A stretch of DNA of 59,750 nt from positions 1 to 59,750 of the forward strand of contig NZ_AZUZ01000028.1 of assembly GCF_000513955.1 (NCBI RefSeq), read 5' to 3'. The DNA comes from Pseudoxanthomonas suwonensis J47. GTDB lineage: Bacteria; Pseudomonadota; Gammaproteobacteria; Xanthomonadales; Xanthomonadaceae. Positions 17,578 through 25,381 of the stretch are shown here, one piece after another. A program made the translations under genes and the position numbers. Numbering within the stretch: the first letter of the stretch is position 1; every line of letters begins with the position of its first letter. Below the pieces are notes generated by a model. That model searched no databases, was not told where the DNA came from, and saw only the letters and a list, made by a program, of their open reading frames with translations.

Positions 17578-19062
17578 TCAGTCCGCCGGCACCGTCCGTT
17601 CCAGCGCCCAGGCGCGCAGCGCCGCGACCTGTTCGGCCATCAGCACCGACAGCGGCCGGGTGCCGCGGATTTCCTGCATCAGCAGGTCGGTGTCCAGCGC
17701 GCGCTGCTCGGCGTGCGCGGCGTACAGGCCGGAGACGATGGCCTGCTCGATCTCGGCGCCGGAAAAGCCATTGGCCGCGGCGGCCAGCGCCGGCAGGGCG
17801 AAGCCTTGCGGATCCAGCCCGCGCGCGGACAGGTGCAGGCGCAGCAGCTCCACCCGCGTGTCCGGGTCGGGCAGGTCGACGAAGAAGATCTCGTCGAAAC
17901 GTCCCTTGCGCAGCAGTTCCGCCGGCAGGTGCTGGACCTGGTTGGCGGTGGCGACCAGGAACACTGGCGACTTGCGCTCGGCCATCCAGGTCAGCAGGTA
18001 GCCGAGCACGCGCCGCGACACGCCGCCGTCGCCGTCGCCGGAATCGGCGGCCACGCCCTTCTCGATCTCGTCGATCCACAGCACGCACGGCGCGAGCTGG
18101 TCGGCCGAGGCCAGCGCGGCGCGCAGGTTCTGCTCGGTCTCGCCGTGGTACTTGGCGTAGAGGGTGCCGAAGTCCAGGCGCAACAGCGGCACGCCGAAGC
18201 CACCGGCAATGGCCTTGGCCAGCAGCGACTTGCCGCAGCCCTGCACGCCCAGCAGCAGCACGCCGCGCGGCGGGTCCAGGCCCGGCGGCGGGTTGCCGGC
18301 GAAGGCGGCGCGGCGCTGGGAAATCCAGCGCTTGAGCCGGCGCGCGCCGGCCACGTCGTCGAAGCCGGCGGTGTCGTACTCGTAGTGCAGGTGGCCGCTG
18401 CGGTTGAGCAGCTCGAACTTCAGTTTCGCCAGCTGCGGCAGGTCGGAGGCGGTGAGCGCGCCGTCGGCGTGGATCAGCTGGCGGGTGATGCGGCGCGCGT
18501 CGTGCAGGTCCAGGCCCTGCAGGTGGCGCACGATCTGGCGCACCGCGTCCTCCTCGGCCTCCACGCGGCGGCCGCCATGCTCCTTCGCGTAGGCGACTGC
18601 CTCCTCGCGGACCAGCTTCAGCAGCGCCGCCTGGTCGGGCAGGCGCGGGGCGAAGCGCACCGCCAGCGCTTCCAGCTCGGCCGGCAGTTCCACCTTGGCG
18701 CCGACCAGCACCAGCACGTGCGGCTCGCAGCCGCGGCGCTGGACGATGTCGCGCAGCAGGCGCTGGTGGCTGGCGTAGCCGAGATAGGGGTGGAAGTCGA
18801 GCAGCAGGTAGATGCCGCGCTGCCCCGCACCCTGGATGGCGCGCAATGCGTAGGAGGCGTCGGGCGGGCCTTCGGCCGGATCCTCGCGGTCCAGGTCCAG
18901 GCGGCGCAGGCCCTCGGTGATCGTCCAGCGGTGCAGGGCGCGCCACACGTGCAGCAGCGACTGCCGGAACAGCTCCACCACCCGCTCCTCGTCGCGGGTC
19001 TCGATCACGATCAGCGGGGTGTTCGCCCGGATCAGGGCGGTCAGGTCCTGCAGTTGGCTCAT
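17578..19062 (-). CDS. AAA+ ATPase, Ycf46-like
   Basis: A 494-residue protein with an N-terminal domain of about 245 residues (IRANTPLIVIETRDEERVVE) followed by one AAA+ module: Walker A GVQGCGKSLLAKAIAG near 271-286, Walker B CVLWIDEIEKG near 330, sensor FLVATANQVQHLP and arginine-finger segment RKGRFDEIFFVDLPDPDTR. Layout and sequence match the Ycf46 type found in cyanobacteria, plastids and scattered proteobacteria, linked in cyanobacteria to inorganic carbon use. The protease domain of FtsH is absent. The ATG at 19062 (MSQLQDL) is preferred to an upstream in-frame ATG. It is divergent from parA. Confidence 0.82.
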   Translation of the reverse strand: MSQLQDLTALIRANTPLIVIETRDEERVVELFRQSLLHVWRALHRWTITEGLRRLDLDREDPAEGPPDASYALRAIQGAGQRGIYLLLDFHPYLGYASHQRLLRDIVQRRGCEPHVLVLVGAKVELPAELEALAVRFAPRLPDQAALLKLVREEAVAYAKEHGGRRVEAEEDAVRQIVRHLQGLDLHDARRITRQLIHADGALTASDLPQLAKLKFELLNRSGHLHYEYDTAGFDDVAGARRLKRWISQRRAAFAGNPPPGLDPPRGVLLLGVQGCGKSLLAKAIAGGFGVPLLRLDFGTLYAKYHGETEQNLRAALASADQLAPCVLWIDEIEKGVAADSGDGDGGVSRRVLGYLLTWMAERKSPVFLVATANQVQHLPAELLRKGRFDEIFFVDLPDPDTRVELLRLHLSARGLDPQGFALPALAAAANGFSGAEIEQAIVSGLYAAHAEQRALDTDLLMQEIRGTRPLSVLMAEQVAALRAWALERTVPAD

Positions 19063-19175
19063 GGGGGGTCCCGGAGGGTGCCCGGTCACGATAGCAGCGG
19101 CCGGGGCGGCCTTCCTATCGCCTGCACGAGGGGGCGGTGTAACCTGCGGTCAGCCAATCCGGAGGCAGCGACCGC

Positions 19176-19805
19176 ATGAAGACGATCCTGGTGGCCGGTT
19201 CCAAGGGGGGAGTGGGCAAGACCACCATCGCCACCCATCTTGCCGCGCACTCGGCCCTGCAGGGCCTGCGCACCGTGCTGGTGGACGCCGACCCGCAGCG
19301 CTCGGCGACGCGCTGGGCGGAACGTCGCGCCGGACTGGACAGCGCCGTGCTGCCGATCGACGGCAGCCGCCGCCGCGCCTGGCGCAGCTGGCTGCCGGAC
19401 GATGCCGACCGGGTGGTGATCGACGCCCCCGCCGGCGCCCTGGCCGAGGACCTGGACGGGTTCATCCAGCACGCCGACGCGGTGGTGGTGCCGGTGCAGC
19501 CCTCGGCGCTGGACATCGAGGCCACGGTCGCCTTCCTCAACACCATGGCCAAGGTGCCGCGGATCCACCAGCGCAAGCTGCCGGTGGGGCTGGTGCTCAA
19601 CCGCAGCAAGCCGTGGACCAACGCCAGCCAGCAGGCGCTGGCGATGCTGCAGACCTGGCCCTACCCGGTGGTGGCACAGCTGCGCGACACCCAGGCCTAC
19701 GTGGTCATGGTCGGCCTCGGCCGCAGCCTGTTCGACTACCACTCGGCGCAGGTGCGCGAGCACCAGGCCGACTGGGAGCCCCTGTTGAAGTGGTTGAAGG
19801 CATGA
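19176..19805 (+). CDS. ParA-family ATPase (orphan)
   Basis: A 209-residue MinD/ParA-type P-loop ATPase. The deviant Walker [11 protein letters not shown] spans 8-17 with the signature Lys10 and Lys15; VDADPQRSA follows near 37, and VIDAPAG near 86. Short length fits orphan ParA proteins that position protein complexes rather than chromosomes, and no parB gene lies nearby. GGAGG precedes the ATG. It overlaps the sixA start by 4 bases (ATGA), so both are translated from one message. Confidence 0.88.
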   Translation: MKTILVAGSKGGVGKTTIATHLAAHSALQGLRTVLVDADPQRSATRWAERRAGLDSAVLPIDGSRRRAWRSWLPDDADRVVIDAPAGALAEDLDGFIQHADAVVVPVQPSALDIEATVAFLNTMAKVPRIHQRKLPVGLVLNRSKPWTNASQQALAMLQTWPYPVVAQLRDTQAYVVMVGLGRSLFDYHSAQVREHQADWEPLLKWLKA

Positions 19806-20299
19806 ACGAAGGAACCCTCCCGGTGCGCGAACTGATCCTGCTGCGACACGCCCACGCCGAGCCCGCCGCGCCCGGCCAGGCCGACATCGACCGTCCGCTG
19901 TCGGCGCAGGGCCTGGCCGAAGCCGAAGCCGCCGGGCGCTGGCTGGCCGAACGCGGCCTGGTGCCGGACCGGGTCCTGTGCTCGCCGGCGCGGCGCACGC
20001 GCGAGACCCTGGAAGCCGTGCTGGCGATCACCGGCTACGCCGAACAGCGGCTGGAGCCGTCGATCTACGAGGCCACGCCCGGCACCCTGTTCGGCCTGCT
20101 GCAGGCCCATGCGGAGGTCGAGCGGCTGCTGGTGGTCGGGCACAACCCGGGCCTGGAACGGTTGGTGGCGCTGCTGCACAGCGGCCAGTCCGGCGACTAT
20201 CGCGGCATGCCGGCGGCGGCGGTGGCGGTGCTCTCCATCCCGGCCGGTCCACCCATCGAACCGGGCGCCGGCCGCCTGGCGGCGTTCTGGTGGCCCTGA
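19802..20299 (+). CDS. sixA: SixA-type phosphohistidine phosphatase
   Basis: A 165-residue histidine-phosphatase-superfamily protein. The catalytic RHG-type motif is LLRHAHAEP (His16 as phospho-acceptor; Gly replaced by Ala), and the second His is in VVGHNPGLE near 119. SixA removes phosphate from histidine phosphotransfer domains or the nitrogen PTS protein NPr. Start ATG 19802 overlaps the parA stop. The YceI gene begins 4 bases after its stop. Confidence 0.82.
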   Translation: MNEGTLPVRELILLRHAHAEPAAPGQADIDRPLSAQGLAEAEAAGRWLAERGLVPDRVLCSPARRTRETLEAVLAITGYAEQRLEPSIYEATPGTLFGLLQAHAEVERLLVVGHNPGLERLVALLHSGQSGDYRGMPAAAVAVLSIPAGPPIEPGAGRLAAFWWP

Positions 20300-20303
20300 T
20301 TCC

Positions 20304-20885
20304 ATGCGTGCCTGGCGGGGGGCGAGGCTGGCGGTAGCGGCGCTGGTGCTGGTCGCAGCCCTGGCCCAGGCGCAGGACGCGCCCGCGCCTTCCACCTTCA
20401 ACCACGAGCAGAGCTGGCTGGGCTTCGAGGTGCGGACCCGCTTCGGCCAGCGCATCGCCGGCGAGTTCCCGCGCTTCGACGGGGTGGTCGAGCACCTGCC
20501 GGACGGACGCCACCGCGTCCGCCTGCAGGTGGCCACCTCCGAGGCGGTGATCCCGGAGCGCCCGCGCTACACTGCGTGGATGCGCGGAGCCAGCTTCTTC
20601 GACACCGTGCGCCATCCCTGGATGGAATTCGTGTCCGAACCCTACACCTCGGACCTGCTGCGCGACGGTGGCGCGCTGCGGGGCGAACTGACCCTGCGTG
20701 GCGTTACCCGGCCGCAGTCGCTGGAGATCGCGCCGTCGGCCTGCGCCCGGCCGGGCCGCGACTGCCCGATCCAGGTCAACGGCAGCATCCAGCGCAGCGA
20801 CTACGGCATGCGCGAATGGCAGGTGGCGCTGGCCGACAAGGTCTGGCTGCTCGCCAGCCTGCAGCTGCGGGAACGCGCGAAGTGA
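20304..20885 (+). CDS. YceI-family periplasmic lipid-binding-like protein
   Basis: A 193-residue protein with a signal peptide (about 1-23, ALAQAQD) and a YceI-like lipocalin-type beta-barrel domain (FNHEQSWLGFEVRTRFGQRIAGEF cut to SWLGFEVRTRFGQRIAG; GELTLRGVTRPQSLEI; INGSIQ-like VNGSIQRSDYGM). Family members bind polyprenoid chains. It sits between sixA and the phospholipase D gene; its TGA overlaps the next gene's GTG start (GTGA). Confidence 0.82.
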   Translation: MRAWRGARLAVAALVLVAALAQAQDAPAPSTFNHEQSWLGFEVRTRFGQRIAGEFPRFDGVVEHLPDGRHRVRLQVATSEAVIPERPRYTAWMRGASFFDTVRHPWMEFVSEPYTSDLLRDGGALRGELTLRGVTRPQSLEIAPSACARPGRDCPIQVNGSIQRSDYGMREWQVALADKVWLLASLQLRERAK

Positions 20886-22849
20886 ACGTCGTCGCCCGAC
20901 TGCTCGGCCTGCTCCTGCTGTTGTCGGCCACCGCCTGCAGCACGATCGGCCCTGCGCAGCACGAGCGCGCCGCCGCGATTGCCGTGTCCGCGCGCGACAC
21001 CGCGGTGGAATGCGAGCGCGCCGACCGCTGCGCCACGCCCTCGGAACTGCACGCGCTGGCTGGCGCCGCCTTCGCTGAGGCGCAGGCCGGGCCCGGGCAG
21101 GGCCCGCGCCACTATGCGCTGATCCTGGACACCGGCGGCGACGCCCTGCTGGCGCGGATCAACCTGCTGCGCAGCGCCACCCGCCGCATCGACCTGCAGA
21201 CCTACATCTTCGACAAGGACGACAGCGCGCGCCTGGTCATCGACGAGCTGCTCGCCGCGGCGCGGCGCGGGGTGAAGGTGCGGCTGCTGATCGACCAGCT
21301 GTCGGCGATCGCCGACCTGCAGATCCTGGCGGCGCTGTCCGGCGCGCATTCGAACCTCGAACTGCGCATCTACAACCCGACCTTCAACCGCGCCAAGCCG
21401 AACTACATGCACTACGCGGCCAGCGTGCTGTGCTGCTTCCGCCGCTTCAACCAGCGCATGCACAACAAGCTGCTGGTGGTGGACGGCGCGGTGGCGATCA
21501 CCGGCGGGCGCAACTACCAGGACGACTATTACGACTGGGACGCCGAGTACAACTTCCGCGACCGCGACGTGCTGGTCGCCGGCCCGGTGGTGCGCGGCAT
21601 GGAGCGCAACTTCGCCGAGTACTGGACCGATCCGCGCAGCGTGCCGGTGGAGCGCCTGGACGACGTGGCCAAGGTGCTGCTGCAGCAGGGCGTGCCGGAG
21701 ATGCCGCCGTCGCGGCCGGCGGTGCCGGAGCGGGTCGAGCTGATGTCGCAGGCGGCCGCCGACCAGGACCTGGTGCGCGAACGCCTGGTCAGCCGCGCAC
21801 TGCCGGTGGGCAAGGTTTCCTACCTGGCCGACCTGCCGGCGAAGCACCACGAAGGCCCGGACCCGGAAGCCGGCGCGCCCGGGCTGGCCGAACTGCTGGC
21901 CCGCGCACGCAGCGAGATCCTGCTGCAGACGCCGTACCTGGTGCTGTCGGACAGCGCACTGGAAGTGTTCCGCGGCCTGCGCAAGGCCGACGTGCCGCCA
22001 CGCGTGGTGGTCTCGACCAACAGCCTGGCCGCGACCGACAACCCGATCGTCTACGCGCTCACCTACAAGTACAAACGCCGCAACGTGCGCGAGCTGGGCT
22101 TCGACGTCTTCGAATACAAGCCGTTCCCGGCCGACCCGCCGGTGGCGGTGTCGCTGGGGGCGTGGTGGCCGGGCGATCCCTTGGCGCCCACGCCGACCAC
22201 CGCGCGCAGCGAGGTGCCGGGCAGCCTGGGCAGCCTCGCCGGCTCGGGTTCGGGCTCGGGTTCCGGCCGCAACGGCGACGACGGCCGGGTCGAGGACAAG
22301 CTGCGTACCGAGACGCGTCCGTCGCTGCTGCGCACCAGCGCGCCGGCCAACCGCCCGGTGCCGGTGCGTGGCGAGGGCCCGCGCATGGGCGTGCACGCCA
22401 AGTCGATGGTGATCGACCGCCGCATCGCCGTGGTCGGCACCCACAACTTCGACCCGCGCAGCGAGAACTACAACACCGAGGCGGTGGTGGTGATCGAGGA
22501 CCCGGTGTTCGCCGAGGCGCTGGCGCGCAGCATCGAGCGCGACATCGCCCCGGCCAATTCCTGGACGGTGGGCCCGCGCGCGCGGCCGCCGGTGCTGTCG
22601 GGCCTGAACTACAGCATGGGCAAGGTGCTGGAGGCCTCGCCGGTGCTGGACCTGTGGCCGTGGCGTTACGCCACCAACTACGAGTTCCAGCCCGGCCCGG
22701 ACTGCCCGGCGCCGCTGCCGCGGCGCGATCCGGACTTCCACCGCTGCTACGCGCCGGTGGGCGACTTCCCCGAGGTCAGCCTCGGCCCGAAGTCGATCCT
22801 GACCCGGATGCTGACCGCCTTCGGCGCCGGCCTCGTTCCCATCCTCTGA
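20882..22849 (+). CDS. Phospholipase D / cardiolipin synthase-like lipoprotein
   Basis: A 655-residue protein with a lipobox (LLSATAC, Cys about 19) and two HKD motifs: HNKLLVVDGAVAITGG at His194 and HAKSMVIDRRIAVVGTHNFD at His505. This makes it a PLD-superfamily phosphatidyltransferase or phospholipase acting at the membrane surface. Between the two halves lies a flexible insert (about 435-500) with LAGSGSGSGSG and polar sequence unlike either domain. The start is GTG at 20882, overlapping the YceI stop, which indicates translational coupling. It may be a cardiolipin synthase-type enzyme; the transferred group is not certain. Confidence 0.85.
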   Translation: MNVVARLLGLLLLLSATACSTIGPAQHERAAAIAVSARDTAVECERADRCATPSELHALAGAAFAEAQAGPGQGPRHYALILDTGGDALLARINLLRSATRRIDLQTYIFDKDDSARLVIDELLAAARRGVKVRLLIDQLSAIADLQILAALSGAHSNLELRIYNPTFNRAKPNYMHYAASVLCCFRRFNQRMHNKLLVVDGAVAITGGRNYQDDYYDWDAEYNFRDRDVLVAGPVVRGMERNFAEYWTDPRSVPVERLDDVAKVLLQQGVPEMPPSRPAVPERVELMSQAAADQDLVRERLVSRALPVGKVSYLADLPAKHHEGPDPEAGAPGLAELLARARSEILLQTPYLVLSDSALEVFRGLRKADVPPRVVVSTNSLAATDNPIVYALTYKYKRRNVRELGFDVFEYKPFPADPPVAVSLGAWWPGDPLAPTPTTARSEVPGSLGSLAGSGSGSGSGRNGDDGRVEDKLRTETRPSLLRTSAPANRPVPVRGEGPRMGVHAKSMVIDRRIAVVGTHNFDPRSENYNTEAVVVIEDPVFAEALARSIERDIAPANSWTVGPRARPPVLSGLNYSMGKVLEASPVLDLWPWRYATNYEFQPGPDCPAPLPRRDPDFHRCYAPVGDFPEVSLGPKSILTRMLTAFGAGLVPIL

Positions 22850-22919
22850 AGGCCACGCGCGCGCGACACCGGCGTGGGGCCCGGCGATAATCCCGGCCCC
22901 TCCCGCAGCAGGTCCCGCC

Positions 22920-23351
22920 ATGGTCTTCCGAGCCCCCGTCCAGATCGACGACCTCAACCGGCTCAGCCAGGGCACGCTGATCGAGCACCTGGGGATCGTC
23001 TTCACCGCCGCCGGCCCGGACTGGGTCCAGGCGACCATGCCGGTCGACGCGCGCACCCGCCAGCCGTACGGGCTGCTGCATGGCGGCGCCTCCGTGGTAC
23101 TGGCCGAAACCCTCGGCAGCAGCGCCGGCAACCTGTGCCTGGACACCACCCGGCAGCAGGCGGTGGGGCTGGAGATCAACGCCAACCACCTGCGCGCGGT
23201 GCGCGAGGGCGTGGTCACCGGTACGGCCAGGGCCGTGCACGTGGGCCGCAGCACCCAGGTCTGGGACATCCGCATCGAGGACGAACGCGGTCGCCTGGTA
23301 TGCGTGTCGCGGCTGACCCTGGCGGTGGTGCCGATGGCCGCACCGGCCTGA
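22920..23351 (+). CDS. Hotdog-fold acyl-CoA thioesterase (MenI/YdiI type)
   Basis: A 143-residue single hotdog-domain thioesterase closely resembling E. coli YdiI: TMPVDARTRQPYGLLHGGAS with His54 and the catalytic Glu63 in VVLAETLGSSAG. YdiI/MenI cleaves 1,4-dihydroxy-2-naphthoyl-CoA and other aryl or acyl-CoAs in the cytoplasm. Because xanthomonads mainly use ubiquinone, a wider acyl-CoA role (for example in aromatic metabolism) is equally likely. A GATAAT-like -10 lies at about 22885-22890. Confidence 0.85.
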   Translation: MVFRAPVQIDDLNRLSQGTLIEHLGIVFTAAGPDWVQATMPVDARTRQPYGLLHGGASVVLAETLGSSAGNLCLDTTRQQAVGLEINANHLRAVREGVVTGTARAVHVGRSTQVWDIRIEDERGRLVCVSRLTLAVVPMAAPA

Positions 23352-23476
23352 GCAGGGGCAGGGACGTGGAGCGCGGACCTGCCACCCGGGAGGCGCCCCG
23401 GCCGCGGTCGCGGCGGGTGGCGCACGGACGCGGGGGACTGCGCAGGGCGCCCGGCCATCCGGTATCGTGCGCGTCC

Positions 23477-24271
23477 ATGGATCACGCCTCCCCCCGCGCC
23501 GCCGGCGACTCCGGCCTTGCGCGCGCCTTCCGTTACCTCTACCGCGTCCCGCTCCTGCTGCTGCACCTGCTGGTGCTGCTGCCGCCGACCCTGCTCTGCC
23601 AGATCCCGGTACTGGCGCGCATCCCGTGGGGCCCGGAAACCCTGGGCGACCGCGCGGTGCGGGCCTGGTCGGCCGGGCTGATGCGGGTGTTCGGCTTCCG
23701 CCTGCGCCGCTTCGGCCAGCCGCTGCCGGGCGCCACCCTGTTCGTGGCCAACCACGTCAGCTGGCTCGACATCGAGATCCTGCACAGCCAGCGGATGATG
23801 GGCTTCGTCGCCAAGCGCGAGATCGCCAGCTGGCCGCTGGTGGGCTGGCTGGCCACCCTCGGCCAGACCATCTACCACCAGCGCGGCAGCTCCGATTCGC
23901 TGAACGGGGTGCTGGAGGCGATGGCGCAGCGCCTGCGCGAGGGCCGCTCGGTGGGCGTGTTCCCGGAAGGCCGGACCCGCGACGGCCGCGAGGTCGGCCC
24001 GTTCCACGCGCGCATCTTCATGGCCGCGGTCGAGGCGCAGGTGCCGGTGCAGCCGGTGGCGCTGCGCTACGGCGAGAAGGGCGCCGAACAGACCGTGGTG
24101 GCCTTCGCCCCGCGCGAGAACTTCCTGCAGAACTTCCTGCGCCTGCTCGGCGGCCGCGCGCGGCTGGCCGAGGTGCACTTCCTCGAGCCGATCCCACCGG
24201 GGAACGTGGAAGGCCGCCGGCGGATCGCCGAGCTGTCGCGCGAGCGGATCGTCGCGGCGATGGAAAGCTGA
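23477..24271 (+). CDS. 1-acyl-glycerol-3-phosphate acyltransferase-like (PlsC family)
   Basis: A 264-residue membrane acyltransferase. Two hydrophobic helices (about 20-50) precede the PlsC domain with the HX4D motif NHVSWLD (His93, Asp98) and FPEGRT (161-166). It should move an acyl chain onto lysophosphatidic acid or a related lysolipid at the inner membrane. The ATG at 23477 gives a typical N-terminus. A 125-bp gap separates it from the thioesterase gene. It could also be an ornithine-lipid or other lysolipid acyltransferase. Confidence 0.87.
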   Translation: MDHASPRAAGDSGLARAFRYLYRVPLLLLHLLVLLPPTLLCQIPVLARIPWGPETLGDRAVRAWSAGLMRVFGFRLRRFGQPLPGATLFVANHVSWLDIEILHSQRMMGFVAKREIASWPLVGWLATLGQTIYHQRGSSDSLNGVLEAMAQRLREGRSVGVFPEGRTRDGREVGPFHARIFMAAVEAQVPVQPVALRYGEKGAEQTVVAFAPRENFLQNFLRLLGGRARLAEVHFLEPIPPGNVEGRRRIAELSRERIVAAMES

Positions 24272-24322
24272 GTCGGGCCTCCGCACTTGCGCCGCGCATG
24301 TTGCGGTGCAAGATTTGCCCCG

Positions 24323-25318
24323 ATGCTCAAGGCCACCGACTACCAGCCGCCACGGCTCCTGCGCAATCCGCACCTGCAGTCGGTGCTGGGTTCCAGCGGG
24401 CTGCGCCAGCGCCGCGGCCTGCGCGCGCTGTCGGCGGTCGGCGCCACCACCAGCGAATACATCCTCGACGGCGGCAACGGCGCGCGCCTGCAGGGCTGGC
24501 ACAGCACCGTCCCCGGCCGCCGCCCGCGCGGCACCGCGCTGCTGCTGCACGGCTGGGAAGGCAGCGCCGAGTCCGGCTACATGCGCCTGACTGCCGCGCG
24601 CCTGCTGGCCGATGGCCTGGACGTGTTCCGCCTGAACTTCCGCGACCACGGCGACACCCACCACCTGAACGAGGAGCTGTTCCACTCCAACCGGATCGGC
24701 GAGGTGGTGCACGCGGCCGCGGAGATGGTCTGCCGCCTGCAGGTGCGCGACCTGGTGGTGGCCGGCTTCTCGCTGGGCGGCAACCACGCCCTGCGCCTGG
24801 GCCTGCGCGCGGCCGACGCCGGCCTGCCGCTGCGCCGCATCGCCGTGGTCTGCCCGCTGGTCGACCCGGCCGCGACCATGGACAGCATGGAGCGCGCGCC
24901 GCAGTTCTACGACTGGTATTTCCGCCGCAAGTGGCGCAGCTCGCTGGTGCGCAAGCGCGAGCTGTTCCCGGAGCGCTTCGGCTACGACGACGCCACCCTG
25001 GCGATGGACATGCGCGGCCTGATCGGCTGGCTGGCGCGCCAGCACGCCGGCTTCGGCACGGTCGAGGAGTATTTCGAGAGCTATTCGATCGCCGGCGACC
25101 GCCTGCGCGGACTGGGCGTGCCGGCCAGCATCCTGATGGCCGAGGACGATCCGGTGATCCCGGTCGCGCACTTCCGCAACTGGCGCCTGCCGGCCACCGT
25201 CGAGCTGGAGCTGGCGCGCTGGGGCGGCCACTGCGCCTTCGTCGAGAACCTCGCCGGGGACGGTTTCGCCGAGCGCTGGGTCGCCGACCGCCTGGGCGCG
25301 GCGCTGCCGCCGGGCTGA
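24323..25318 (+). CDS. YheT-family alpha/beta hydrolase
   Basis: A 331-residue alpha/beta-hydrolase of the YheT (COG0429) type. Visible: family N-terminus (PPRLLRNPHLQSVLGS), oxyanion region LLLHGWEGSAES, nucleophile Ser150 in GFSLGGN, an acid in AEDDPVIP near 275, and His in RWGGHCAFVEN near 304. Substrates are probably esters, but the physiological one is unknown. It stands between plsC-like and TPR genes, all on the same strand. Confidence 0.88.
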   Translation: MLKATDYQPPRLLRNPHLQSVLGSSGLRQRRGLRALSAVGATTSEYILDGGNGARLQGWHSTVPGRRPRGTALLLHGWEGSAESGYMRLTAARLLADGLDVFRLNFRDHGDTHHLNEELFHSNRIGEVVHAAAEMVCRLQVRDLVVAGFSLGGNHALRLGLRAADAGLPLRRIAVVCPLVDPAATMDSMERAPQFYDWYFRRKWRSSLVRKRELFPERFGYDDATLAMDMRGLIGWLARQHAGFGTVEEYFESYSIAGDRLRGLGVPASILMAEDDPVIPVAHFRNWRLPATVELELARWGGHCAFVENLAGDGFAERWVADRLGAALPPG

Positions 25319-25381
25319 GACAGGGCGGCGGGGAGCGGGTGCCGGGGTAAACTGCGGGTTTTCCCGGAAAGAACGCCCCCG

